Source: Pseudomonadota bacterium (GTDB lineage Bacteria > Pseudomonadota > Gammaproteobacteria > Burkholderiales > Burkholderiaceae_D). Taken from it: a DNA stretch of 14,399 nt. A program made the translations under genes and the position numbers. Every line of letters begins with the position of its first letter. The first letter of the stretch is position 1. The DNA is taken from positions 1 to 14,399 of the forward strand of contig JAFAGG010000111.1 of assembly GCA_023422955.1 (NCBI GenBank), read 5' to 3'. Shown here piece after piece: positions 1 to 6,972 of the stretch. The notes under the pieces were generated by a model. The model worked only from the letters and a program-made list of their open reading frames with translations, did no database searches and had not been told where the DNA came from.

Positions 1-29
1 GGTTCCTTCCCCTTGAAGGGGAGGGAACC
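1..29. repeat. Intergenic inverted repeat / strong hairpin at window edge
   Basis: Positions 1-12 pair with 18-29 over 12 base pairs (one G-T wobble), leaving a five-base loop TTGAA. The arms are GGTTCCTTCCCC and GGGGAGGGAACC. No T-run follows, so it is not a classical rho-independent terminator for plus-strand transcription. It could be the tail of an upstream gene's terminator region or one copy of a dispersed intergenic palindrome. Only one copy is seen in this window. Confidence 0.6.
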
Positions 30-45
30 TGAGCACAGAGTATCG

Positions 46-59
46 CTGCCTGCAGGCAG
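46..59. repeat. 14-bp perfect palindrome
   Basis: CTGCCTGCAGGCAG is a perfect self-complementary 14-mer lying between the edge hairpin and the hemJ-like gene. It has no loop, so a protein-binding site is a more natural reading than an RNA hairpin. No promoter elements could be placed beside it with confidence, and its role is unknown. Confidence 0.4.
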
Positions 60-136
60 GTGACGTGTCGCCTGAAACCCTTGCTGCACCCGTCCCCTTA
101 AATGGGAGAGAATCAAAAAATATTTCAGGAGTCCTT

Positions 137-544
137 ATGCTCTGGGCCAAATCCCTGCACATCGTTTTCATCGTTTCCTGGTTCGCCGGCCTGTTCTACC
201 TGCCTCGCATCTTCGTGAATATCGCGATGGAGCCCAACGATGCTGCCAAAGACCGCCTGCTGCTGATGGCGCGCAAGCTGTTTCGCTTCATGACCATGCT
301 GGCGATTCCGGCGCTGCTGACCGGCATGTGGCTGATTACTTATGGCTTCGGCGGCGGCTGGCTGCATGCGAAGCTGTTCCTGGTGCTGCTGGTCATCGGC
401 TATCACCATGCCTGCTGGTCATTGCTGAAAAAATTCGAGCGCGGCATCAATCGCCACAGCCATGTCTGGTTCCGCTGGTTCAATGAAGTGCCGGTCATCC
501 TGCTGCTGGTGATCGTGATCCTGGTAGTCGTGAAACCGTTCTGA
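137..544 (+). CDS. hemJ: HemJ-like protoporphyrinogen IX oxidase / CopD-type membrane protein
   Basis: A 135-residue integral membrane protein of the HemJ (UPF0093) family. In other bacteria this family oxidises protoporphyrinogen IX to protoporphyrin IX in the inner membrane during haem synthesis. Four hydrophobic segments are visible at about residues 5-25, 51-69, 79-97 and 117-133. Family signatures are the N-terminal MLWxKxLH with His8, WFAGLFYLPR, WLHAKLF with His77 and Lys79, and the C-terminal WFRWFNEVP followed by a helix ending VVKPF. The length matches the family. ATG 137 was chosen because AGGAG at 127-131 sits five bases upstream and the family begins here; the open frame extends upstream to 65 without similarity. 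It is often annotated only as a CopD family protein. The family is clear, and the enzymatic role is inferred from homologues. Confidence 0.85.
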   Translation: MLWAKSLHIVFIVSWFAGLFYLPRIFVNIAMEPNDAAKDRLLLMARKLFRFMTMLAIPALLTGMWLITYGFGGGWLHAKLFLVLLVIGYHHACWSLLKKFERGINRHSHVWFRWFNEVPVILLLVIVILVVVKPF

Positions 545-590
545 TTCCCGGCACTCCAAGCCGATACCTCATCGTAAAATATAGCTAACC

Positions 591-614
591 GCCACGAGTA
601 GAGTGACTCGCGGC
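591..614 (+). other. Stem-loop in leader of rlmL-like gene
   Basis: GCCACGAGT (591-599) pairs with ACTCGCGGC (606-614), with one A-C mismatch and a six-base loop. It lies between the hemJ-like stop and the methyltransferase start. There is no T-run after it, so it is probably not a terminator. It may be a weak 5'-leader structure or have no function. Confidence 0.3.
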
Positions 615-637
615 ATCAACGGATAAAAGGTGCTCCC

Positions 638-1849
638 ATGACGACTTCCCATTCCTATTTCTGTCCCTGCCCGCGCGGCATGGAAGCGGCGCTGGCCGAA
701 GAGCTGCAGGAAATTGCGCAGCAGTCGAACACGCTGAAGGTGCACAACCAGGTGCCGGGTGGCGTGCATTGCTCCGGCAAGCTCACCGATGCCTACCGCA
801 TCAACCTGCATTCACGCATTGCCTCGCGCGTGCTGATGCGCATGGCGCATGGCAGCTACAAGAATGAAAACGATATTTACGACCTCACGCTGGAACAGCA
901 CTGGGAAGACTGGTTCGATGTGGATCACACGATACGGGTTGATGTCACCGCGATCAAATCGCCGCTGAAAAGCCTGGAGTTCATCACGCTGAAAATCAAG
1001 GATGCGGTATGCGACCGTTTCCGCGATCTCTACAACAAGCGCCCCTCAGTGGACACGCGCACTCCCGACATGCGTATCGTCGGCTTCCTCGATGCGCACA
1101 GCTACACGGTGTATCTCGACACCTCGGGCGAAGGCTTGTTCAAGCGCGGCTGGCGCGAAGAAAAAGGCGATGCGCCGCTGCGCGAAAACCTGGCCGCCGG
1201 CCTGTTGCGCGTCTCAGGCTGGAAACCGGGCATGGTGCTGTTCGATCCCATGTGCGGCTCCGGCACCATCCTCACCGAAGCGGCGCAGATCCTCGCCGGC
1301 ATCCCGCCGGGCGCGCGCCGCTCCTTCGCTTTCGAAAAATTCACGCCTTTCGTGAAGGAAGAGTGGCTGTCCATTAAAGGCGACTTCAAACCGGCTCCAC
1401 TGCCTACTGAACCCACGATTTTCGGCAGCGACATTTCCGGCGACATGATCGTCATGGCGCGCAACAATCTGCAACGCGCCGGCATACAGTTCGACGTACC
1501 GCTGAAGCAGATAGAAGCGCAGGAAGTGAAACCTCCTTCGGACAAGCCCGGCGTCATCCTCACCAATCCGCCTTACGGCGAACGCATAGAGATGCGCGGC
1601 GACAGTTCCATTGCTGAAGATGAAATGGCGAAAAATTTCTTCTCCGCCTTCAGCGCCACGCTCAAGCAGCGCTTCGCCGGCTGGCAAGTCTTTCTGTTCA
1701 CCGCCGATCTGGGCGTGCCGAAAATGCTGCGTCTGAAAGAAGCGCGCAAGACGCCTTTCTTCAACGGCGCGATCGAATGCCGCTTGTTCCGCTTCGACAT
1801 GGTGGCGGGATTCAATCGCCGCGAACAGGCGATTCCCAAAGACGCCTGA
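638..1849 (+). CDS. rlmL: THUMP-domain 23S rRNA (guanine-N2)-methyltransferase, RlmL type
   Basis: A 403-residue SAM-dependent RNA methyltransferase. It has an N-terminal ferredoxin-like plus THUMP RNA-binding region (about residues 1-165) and a C-terminal Rossmann methyltransferase domain. Motif I is FDPMCGSGT at 202-210, and the catalytic motif IV NPPYGER is at 310-316, typical of the group that methylates guanine N2. The linker motif GLFKRGWREEKGDAPLREN is also characteristic. E. coli RlmL is about 700 residues because it is fused to RlmK. This protein corresponds to the RlmL half only, as is usual in Betaproteobacteria. ATG 638 follows AAAAGG at 625-630. The target (G2445 of 23S rRNA) is inferred from the family. 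It sits 93 bases after the hemJ-like gene, with no evidence for or against co-transcription. Confidence 0.85.
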   Translation: MTTSHSYFCPCPRGMEAALAEELQEIAQQSNTLKVHNQVPGGVHCSGKLTDAYRINLHSRIASRVLMRMAHGSYKNENDIYDLTLEQHWEDWFDVDHTIRVDVTAIKSPLKSLEFITLKIKDAVCDRFRDLYNKRPSVDTRTPDMRIVGFLDAHSYTVYLDTSGEGLFKRGWREEKGDAPLRENLAAGLLRVSGWKPGMVLFDPMCGSGTILTEAAQILAGIPPGARRSFAFEKFTPFVKEEWLSIKGDFKPAPLPTEPTIFGSDISGDMIVMARNNLQRAGIQFDVPLKQIEAQEVKPPSDKPGVILTNPPYGERIEMRGDSSIAEDEMAKNFFSAFSATLKQRFAGWQVFLFTADLGVPKMLRLKEARKTPFFNGAIECRLFRFDMVAGFNRREQAIPKDA

Positions 1850-1893
1850 TGCTCCACTTTTCTGATTAATTTTTAAGCATATCTTTTTTCCGC

Positions 1894-2439
1894 ATGGCGC
1901 TCAAATCGACTATCTATAAAGCGGCGCTGCAAGTGTCCGACATGGACCGCCCCTATTACAGCCAGCATGCGCTGACCATTGCCCGTCATCCGTCCGAGAA
2001 CGATGAACGCATGATGGTGCGCTTGCTGGCCTTCGCGTGCAATGCCAGTGAAATGCTGGAGTTCGGCCGCGGCTTAAGCGCCGACGATGAACCCGACCTG
2101 TGGCAGAAGGATTTGACCGGCGCCATTGAACTCTGGATCGATGTCGGCCTGCCGGATGAAAGGCTGTTGCGCAAGGCGTGCGGGCGTGCAGAGCAAGTGC
2201 TTCTGTATGCCTACGGTGGCAGAACCGTCGATATCTGGTATGCGGAAAATCGCGCGCGGCTGCTGCGCTTGAACAATCTTAAAATCATCGTCATTCCTGC
2301 CCAGAGCTCAGAAGCGCTGGCCGGTCTGGCTCAGCGTGGCATGGATCTGCAATGCACGATACAGGATGGCGACATCTGGTTTTCCGCGGGTGAGCAAACA
2401 GTGCAGATCACTCCGCAGATTCTGTATGGCGGAAACTAA
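1894..2439 (+). CDS. yaeQ: YaeQ family protein
   Basis: A 181-residue soluble protein matching the E. coli YaeQ family across its length. It starts MALKSTIYKAALQVSDMDR and carries the conserved stretches ARHPSENDERMMVRLLAF, GLSADDEPDLW, ELWIDVGLPDERLLRKAC and LQCTIQDGDIWFS. The fold is related to the PD-(D/E)XK nucleases. The cellular role is not established, although E. coli YaeQ was once linked to suppression of rfaH loss. The start at 1894 is fixed by the family N-terminus even though no Shine-Dalgarno sequence is visible; the bases just upstream are the pyrimidine tract TCTTTTTTCCGC. It starts 44 bases after the rlmL-like gene and could be co-transcribed with it. Confidence 0.9.
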   Translation: MALKSTIYKAALQVSDMDRPYYSQHALTIARHPSENDERMMVRLLAFACNASEMLEFGRGLSADDEPDLWQKDLTGAIELWIDVGLPDERLLRKACGRAEQVLLYAYGGRTVDIWYAENRARLLRLNNLKIIVIPAQSSEALAGLAQRGMDLQCTIQDGDIWFSAGEQTVQITPQILYGGN

Positions 2440-2606
2440 TTTCCTGGCTACCAAGCCATAAGGTTGCTTATCGCCGCTACTCGAGCACACACCGTTTCCG
2501 GCATTCAAGCCTGCATGGTTTTCGCTGATTTGATTAAGCCGTGCATAACGAGCGGTTTGCGAATACGTTATCCTTATTCCTTTCGCATTCTTCGCCGGAG
2601 AACACC

Positions 2607-4085
2607 ATGCTCGACCTCGTCAAAGGCCTGCCCACGCTGAACGATCCTGCGCTGCTACGCGATCAGGCTTATGTGAACGGGAGCTGGGTCGGCACCGACT
2701 CCCGCTTCGACGTACACAATCCCGCCACGGGAACGGTGATTGCCTCGGTACCCAATATGGGTGCAGCCGAAACAGCGCAAGCCATCGCTGCCGCGCAGCA
2801 AGCCTTTCCCGCCTGGTCCGCCAAGACCGGCAAGGAAAGGGCCGAGATACTGCGCAAGTGGTTCGAACTCATCCTCGCGCATGCCGACGACCTAGCAACA
2901 TTGATGACGGCTGAACAAGGCAAGCCGCTGGTCGAAGCAAAGGGCGAGGTGGTGTATGGCGCGAGTTTCATCGAATGGTTTGCGGAAGAAGGCAAGCGTG
3001 TTTACGGCGATGTGCTTCCCACGCCCTGGGCGGATCGCCGGCTGCTGACCATCAAGCAGCCGGTAGGCGTTTGCGCAGCGATCACGCCGTGGAATTTCCC
3101 GATGTCCATGATCACGCGCAAGGTGGCGCCCGCCATCGCCGCTGGCTGCACTATCGTCATCAAGCCTGCAGAACAAACGCCTTTATCCGCGCTTGCGCTG
3201 GCCGAGCTCGCGCATCGTGCCGGCATGCCGGCCGGTGTGATGAATGTCGTTACCGCTGACGACGAAAAATCAATTGAGGTCGGTGAAACATTGTGCGCCA
3301 GTCCCATCGTGCGCAAGCTCTCCTTCACCGGTTCCACCGCGGTGGGCCGCATCCTGATGCGCCAATGCGCGCCCACGATCAAGAAGCTCAGCCTGGAACT
3401 CGGTGGTCATGCACCCTTCATCGTGTTCGAGGATGCCGACCTGGAGGCGGCCGTCAAAGGCGCGATGCAATCCAAGTACCGCAATGCGGGCCAGGTCTGC
3501 ATTGCCACCAATCGCTTCTACGTGCAGGAATCGGTCTACGACGCCTTCGTCGAAAAGCTGGCTGCGGCGACCACGCGGATCAAGGTCGGCAACGGCTTCG
3601 AACAAGGCGTGTGGCAAGGTCCGCTGATCGACACACAGGCGCTCGCCAAGGTCGAAGAGCATGTGAACGATGCGGTCTCCAAGGGTGCGAAGATTGAACA
3701 CGGCGGCAAGCGGCATGCGCTGGGCGGCAGTTTCTTCGAGCCTACCGTGCTGTCCAATGTGGGACGCGGCATGAAGATCCTGCAGGAAGAAACCTTCGGC
3801 CCGGTCGCGGCCATCGTGAAATTCAAGACCGAAGAAGAAGTGATCGCTGCGGCCAACGATACCGAGTATGGCCTGGCGAGTTATTTCTACTCGCGCGACA
3901 TCGGCCGCGTATGGCGCGTGGCGGAAAATCTGGAGTACGGCATGGTCGGCATCAACACCGGCCAGCTTTCCAATGAGGTCGGCCCCTTCGGCGGCGTCAA
4001 GCAGTCCGGGCTGGGCCGCGAAGGCTCGAAGTACGGCATCGAGGAGTACCTTGAGTTGAAGTATCTCTGTATGGGCGGCGTCTAA
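2607..4085 (+). CDS. gabD: NAD(P)-dependent succinate-semialdehyde dehydrogenase (GabD-like)
   Basis: A 492-residue aldehyde dehydrogenase of the GabD/SSADH group. It would oxidise succinate semialdehyde, or possibly glutarate semialdehyde, to the acid in the cytoplasm, at the end of GABA or related amine breakdown. The catalytic set is present: Asn163 in TPWNFP, general base Glu264 in LSLELGGHAP and nucleophile Cys298 in NAGQVC. The cofactor-site motifs FTGSTAVG and ETFGPVA are also there, as is the family C-terminus GGVKQSGLGREG. E. coli GabD has a second cysteine two residues after the nucleophile; here that position is Ala300. ATG 2607 was chosen because GGAG at 2597-2600 lies six bases upstream. 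The frame is open back to 2541, but that extension looks unlike the family. No gabT, regulator or permease is in the window, so substrate choice is inferred. Confidence 0.85.
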   Translation: MLDLVKGLPTLNDPALLRDQAYVNGSWVGTDSRFDVHNPATGTVIASVPNMGAAETAQAIAAAQQAFPAWSAKTGKERAEILRKWFELILAHADDLATLMTAEQGKPLVEAKGEVVYGASFIEWFAEEGKRVYGDVLPTPWADRRLLTIKQPVGVCAAITPWNFPMSMITRKVAPAIAAGCTIVIKPAEQTPLSALALAELAHRAGMPAGVMNVVTADDEKSIEVGETLCASPIVRKLSFTGSTAVGRILMRQCAPTIKKLSLELGGHAPFIVFEDADLEAAVKGAMQSKYRNAGQVCIATNRFYVQESVYDAFVEKLAAATTRIKVGNGFEQGVWQGPLIDTQALAKVEEHVNDAVSKGAKIEHGGKRHALGGSFFEPTVLSNVGRGMKILQEETFGPVAAIVKFKTEEEVIAAANDTEYGLASYFYSRDIGRVWRVAENLEYGMVGINTGQLSNEVGPFGGVKQSGLGREGSKYGIEEYLELKYLCMGGV

Positions 4086-4099
4086 GCCCGTTATGCTTG

Positions 4100-4116
4100 A
4101 CCCGTCACGCACGGGT
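4100..4116 (+). other. Small hairpin in leader of MFS efflux gene
   Basis: ACCCGT (4100-4105) and ACGGGT (4111-4116) form a six-base-pair stem with loop CACGC, ending eight bases before the MFS start codon. It overlaps the only weak ribosome-binding-like sequence (GGGTAAG). It also lies inside a possible 15-codon leader frame that begins ATG 4093. Regulatory significance is speculative. Confidence 0.3.
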
Positions 4117-4123
4117 AAGCACC

Positions 4124-5353
4124 ATGTCCCAACCCTCTGATCCGCCTTCGCTGTCCACGCTTGCCTTGCCGCTTTCCGCCAGCATGCTGGCCTTGATGCT
4201 GGCAGCGCTGGCGATGCTGGGACCATTTTCGGTCGATACCTATCTGCCCGCCTTCCCGGCCATCGGGCAGGCACTGGCTGCCACGCCGATTGAAGTCCAG
4301 CAAACGCTGACTACCTACATGTTCGCGTTTGCCATCATGACGCTGTGGCATGGCGCGCTGTCCGACACCTTCGGGCGGCGCAACACCATCCTGGCGGCAC
4401 TGGCGATTTTCGCGCTGGCGACGCTGGGCTGCCTGTTCGCACCCTCCATAGAGTCGCTGTGGGCCTTTCGCATCTTGCAGGGCTTGTCGGCCGGCGCAGG
4501 CATGGTCATTGGACGCGCCATCATCCGGGACTTGTATGTGGGCGCACCGGCGGAGAAACTGCTGGCGCTGGTGATGATGATTTTTTCAGCAGCGCCGGCG
4601 ATTGCACCCATCTTCGGCGGCTGGATCGTGAAGCTGTTCGACTGGCGCTATATTTCGCTGTTCTTGCTGATCTATGCCGTGGCACTGCTCTGGTGGTGCT
4701 ACCTGCGACTGCCCGAGACTCTGCCGCCCGCCCATCGCCAACCCTTGCACCCTCGCTCGCTGTTTCAGCGCTATGCGATCATCTTTCGCAACCCGCTGTT
4801 CCATTTGCGTGCCGGCACGGTTGCCTTCAATTTCGCTGGCCTGTTCCTGTACGTGGCGGCCGCCCCTGCCTTCGTGATCGAGCATCTTGGGCTGGGGCCG
4901 CATCAGTTCGGCTGGCAGTTTGTTCCTGCCGTACTGGGAATCTTCCTCGGTTCGCTGTGCGCCAACCGGCTTGCAGGCCGCATACCGATCTCTACGCAGG
5001 TGAAGTTCGGCTTTCTCATCCTGATCTCAGCCGCCCTCATGAATGCGCTCTATCACACCTGGCTGCCGCCTTCCCTGCCGTGGTCGGTGATCCCCTTGTT
5101 CTTTTATGCCTGCGGCAGCGCCATGATCACGCCGGGCGCCACCATGCTGGTGCTCGACCTGTTCCCGGAAATGCGCGGCACACTGGCATCCTGCCAATCG
5201 TTTACGCAAATCATGCTGGGTGCCATTGTTGCAGGAATAGTAGCGCCTTTTCTCGATGACTCCGTGTGGTCGCTCGCACTGGGACAATTGGCATTCGGAT
5301 TGCTGGCACTGGCATGCTGGACCCTGGGACGCACCTACCCGTCTCGCCGCTGA
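4124..5353 (+). CDS. Bcr/CflA family multidrug efflux MFS transporter
   Basis: A 409-residue major facilitator superfamily protein predicted to span the inner membrane about twelve times and export drugs by proton antiport. Family marks are GPFSVDTYLPAFPAI in the first helix and the MFS motif A GALSDTFGRRNTI between helices 2 and 3. The fourth helix carries ILQGLSAGAGMVIGRAIIRD, and SAAPAIAPIFGGWI fits the drug-antiporter signature. Length is typical of Bcr (about 400). ATG 4124 was chosen; the in-frame TTG at 4097 would add nine residues unlike the family. The ribosome-binding site is poor (GGGTAAG). It begins 38 bases after the gabD-like gene and could be read with it, although the functions are unrelated. 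The actual substrate (bicyclomycin, sulfonamide, chloramphenicol or other) cannot be told from sequence. Confidence 0.85.
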   Translation: MSQPSDPPSLSTLALPLSASMLALMLAALAMLGPFSVDTYLPAFPAIGQALAATPIEVQQTLTTYMFAFAIMTLWHGALSDTFGRRNTILAALAIFALATLGCLFAPSIESLWAFRILQGLSAGAGMVIGRAIIRDLYVGAPAEKLLALVMMIFSAAPAIAPIFGGWIVKLFDWRYISLFLLIYAVALLWWCYLRLPETLPPAHRQPLHPRSLFQRYAIIFRNPLFHLRAGTVAFNFAGLFLYVAAAPAFVIEHLGLGPHQFGWQFVPAVLGIFLGSLCANRLAGRIPISTQVKFGFLILISAALMNALYHTWLPPSLPWSVIPLFFYACGSAMITPGATMLVLDLFPEMRGTLASCQSFTQIMLGAIVAGIVAPFLDDSVWSLALGQLAFGLLALACWTLGRTYPSRR

Positions 5354-5401
5354 AGCCGCTTATCGTCGAACATCGCATGGGAGCTGTCCTGCAAGTGTGC
5401 A

Positions 5402-5440
5402 GCCGGAAGATTTTCCGGCGTTCAGGATGGCATCTTTTTT
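5402..5440 (+). terminator. Possible weak terminator after MFS gene
   Basis: GCCGGAA (5402-5408) pairs with TTCCGGC (5413-5419) over seven base pairs with loop GATT. A run of six T is found at 5435-5440. The 15-base gap between stem and T-run is too long for a textbook rho-independent terminator. A second small stem, CTGCA/TGCAG (5389-5402), abuts it. Confidence 0.25.
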
Positions 5441-5488
5441 GCAATACGTTTGCAAGGAAGCAGGCAGTATCAGCATAAGGAGAAGCGT

Positions 5489-6397
5489 ATGGCCCTACCC
5501 GGCCTGCACGGATTGAGCTTTGTCGAGCTGGTTAAAAAATCGGTACAGGATTTTGTCGATGACGACTTGGCCACGCACGCCTCCGCACTGGCTTTCCAGG
5601 TGCTGTTTTCGATTTTTCCTTTTGTGATCTTCCTGGTCGCACTGCTGGCCTTTCTCGACCTGTCGTATTTCTTTGCCTGGCTGCGAGAAGAGTTGTCGAT
5701 CTTCCTGCCGCAACCCTCGATGGAAACCGTGAATCAGGTGCTGGATGAATTGCAGCAGCCGCGCGAGGGCTTGCTGTCTCTGGGTGCGCTAGTCGCCTTA
5801 TGGACTGCATCGGCTGCGGTGCGCTCCATCATGCACGCGATGAATATTGCCTACGATGTCCCGGAGGAACGCCCGATCTGGAAACGTTTCCCGATATCCA
5901 TTCTGTACACGATAGGATTTGCCGTACTGATCATCGCCGCAAGCACGCTGCTGCTGGTCGGCCCGCAAGCGATCCAGTGGCTTGCCAATCGCACCGGCCT
6001 GGAACAGATATTTGTGACCTTATGGGCTTGGCTGCGCTGGCCGGTCGCTTTCCTGGTGCTGAACCTGGCCGTCGCGCTGATTTATTACCTGGCGCCCAAC
6101 TTCAAGCAGAAATTCAAATTCGTCACGCCAGGTTCGATACTCTCCACCCTCATCTGGATACTGTCATCCTGGGGCTTCAACATCTATGTCACGAACTTTG
6201 CCGACTACAGCGCCATGTATGGCGGCATCGGCGCGGTGATTGCGCTATTGATGTATTTTTTTATTTCGTCCGCCATCCTGCTGTTCGGCGCCGAAGTGAA
6301 TGCGGTCATCGAAGAGTATGCCGGAGAGATCAGGCGACCCAACAAGCGCAGCTCGCCGGCCCATGCCGAATCGCCTCATTCCCGCCCTGAAGGATAA
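5489..6397 (+). CDS. YihY/virulence factor BrkB family inner membrane protein
   Basis: A 302-residue polytopic membrane protein of the YihY/BrkB family, formerly mis-called ribonuclease BN. About six hydrophobic helices are seen. The family signature ASALAFQVLFSIFPFVIFLV lies in the first (about residues 30-50), with LWTASAAVRSIMHAMNIAY around 105-125. The closing signature is YGGIGAVIALLMYFFISS followed by LFGAEVNA (about 252-280). The C-terminus is a short charged tail. Function is uncertain: proposed roles include transport, and the old tRNA-processing claim belongs to another gene. ATG 5489 has a near-perfect Shine-Dalgarno AAGGAG at 5477-5482, six bases upstream, so translation is probably efficient. 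The frame is open upstream to 5450, but the ribosome-binding site decides the start. Confidence 0.85.
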   Translation: MALPGLHGLSFVELVKKSVQDFVDDDLATHASALAFQVLFSIFPFVIFLVALLAFLDLSYFFAWLREELSIFLPQPSMETVNQVLDELQQPREGLLSLGALVALWTASAAVRSIMHAMNIAYDVPEERPIWKRFPISILYTIGFAVLIIAASTLLLVGPQAIQWLANRTGLEQIFVTLWAWLRWPVAFLVLNLAVALIYYLAPNFKQKFKFVTPGSILSTLIWILSSWGFNIYVTNFADYSAMYGGIGAVIALLMYFFISSAILLFGAEVNAVIEEYAGEIRRPNKRSSPAHAESPHSRPEG

Positions 6398-6438
6398 AGT
6401 ACGCTTTCCTTCAGCCTCGGGGCGTCATGCTTTTTTTT
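6389..6438 (+). terminator. Possible terminator between convergent yihY-like and PAS genes
   Basis: GAAGG-AT-AAAG (6389-6399) can pair with CTTTCCTTC (6404-6412) with a two-base bulge and loop TACG, over the stop codon of the yihY-like gene. A run of eight T follows at 6431-6438, but 18 bases further on and inside the 3' end of the opposing PAS gene. The two genes converge here with a 27-base gap, so some terminator is expected. The geometry is imperfect. Confidence 0.25.
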
Positions 6439-6883
6439 CGCCAGTGACGGACAAGGCGGCTATTTGCTTGCGCATTTCTTTCTCGGCCGTAAAGCGCTCG
6501 GTTGCATCGCGCGCCACCGCCAGTGAGCCGATGACCTTGCCGTCATTGTCCTTGACGATGGCAAAGCTCATGTCCACGTAAAGTGAACGACCCTCTTCCT
6601 TGTGCAGGCTGCGCGTGACGCGCGAACCGCGGCCGGAATACGTGTCGCCGAGTTCGATGGCCTTGTAGTAGCCATCCCAGTGCGCCTGCCGCATGCGCTC
6701 GGGAATGATCAGGTCCAGGCTCTGGCCCATTGCTTCGTCCGCAGTGAATCCGAAAATCTCTGCAGCTCCCCGGTTCCAGTAACGCACGGCGCCCTTCAGA
6801 TCCGCAAAGATGATGGCTTCGGGTATGGCCTTCACTACGCCGGCGGCAATCGAATCAATCAGTTGGTTATCGGTATCAGACAT
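6425..6883 (-). CDS. Stand-alone PAS domain sensor protein
   Basis: A 152-residue cytoplasmic protein made almost entirely of one PAS domain (about residues 15-130). The fold is marked by AIPEAIIFADLKGAVRYWNRGA, then AEIFGFTADEAMGQSLDLIIPE and a final strand ending ARDATERF (125-131). A short charged helix, ERFTAEKEMRKQIAAL, follows. There is no kinase, cyclase, HTH or other output domain, so it must act through a partner or by ligand binding. The subgroup with RxxHWDGYYKAI occurs as single PAS proteins in many Proteobacteria. ATG 6883 follows an AAGGAG ribosome-binding site on the minus strand (revealed as CTCCTT on plus). It lies 89 bases downstream of the HPP-CBS gene and may be its last operon partner. 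The ligand (redox, FAD, haem or small molecule) is not evident. Confidence 0.85.
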   Translation of the reverse strand: MSDTDNQLIDSIAAGVVKAIPEAIIFADLKGAVRYWNRGAAEIFGFTADEAMGQSLDLIIPERMRQAHWDGYYKAIELGDTYSGRGSRVTRSLHKEEGRSLYVDMSFAIVKDNDGKVIGSLAVARDATERFTAEKEMRKQIAALSVTGEKKA

Positions 6884-6972
6884 GGCAAATTCTCCTTGAT
6901 ATTCTTCCTTGGCTTATTGGGTATCCCGGCCCGGCATTCTTGTTGATGCCGCTGCATGGGCCGAAAAAGGTT

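Noticed and set aside
1849..1888. Terminator after the rlmL-like gene (ATGCT/AGCAT stem then T6)
   Set aside because: The stem is only five base pairs with a 22-base loop, too weak to call.
2541..2606. N-terminal extension of the aldehyde dehydrogenase
   Set aside because: The extra 22 residues do not look like the family. A GGAG ribosome-binding site supports ATG 2607.
3270..4274. 334-codon open frame on the minus strand
   Set aside because: Antisense to the gabD-like gene with its intact catalytic residues. The minus product has no recognisable fold.
4345..5259. 304-codon open frame in an alternative plus-strand frame
   Set aside because: Inside the MFS transporter gene in another frame. 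The MFS frame has the helices and motif A, whereas the alternative is Arg/Ala/His-rich.
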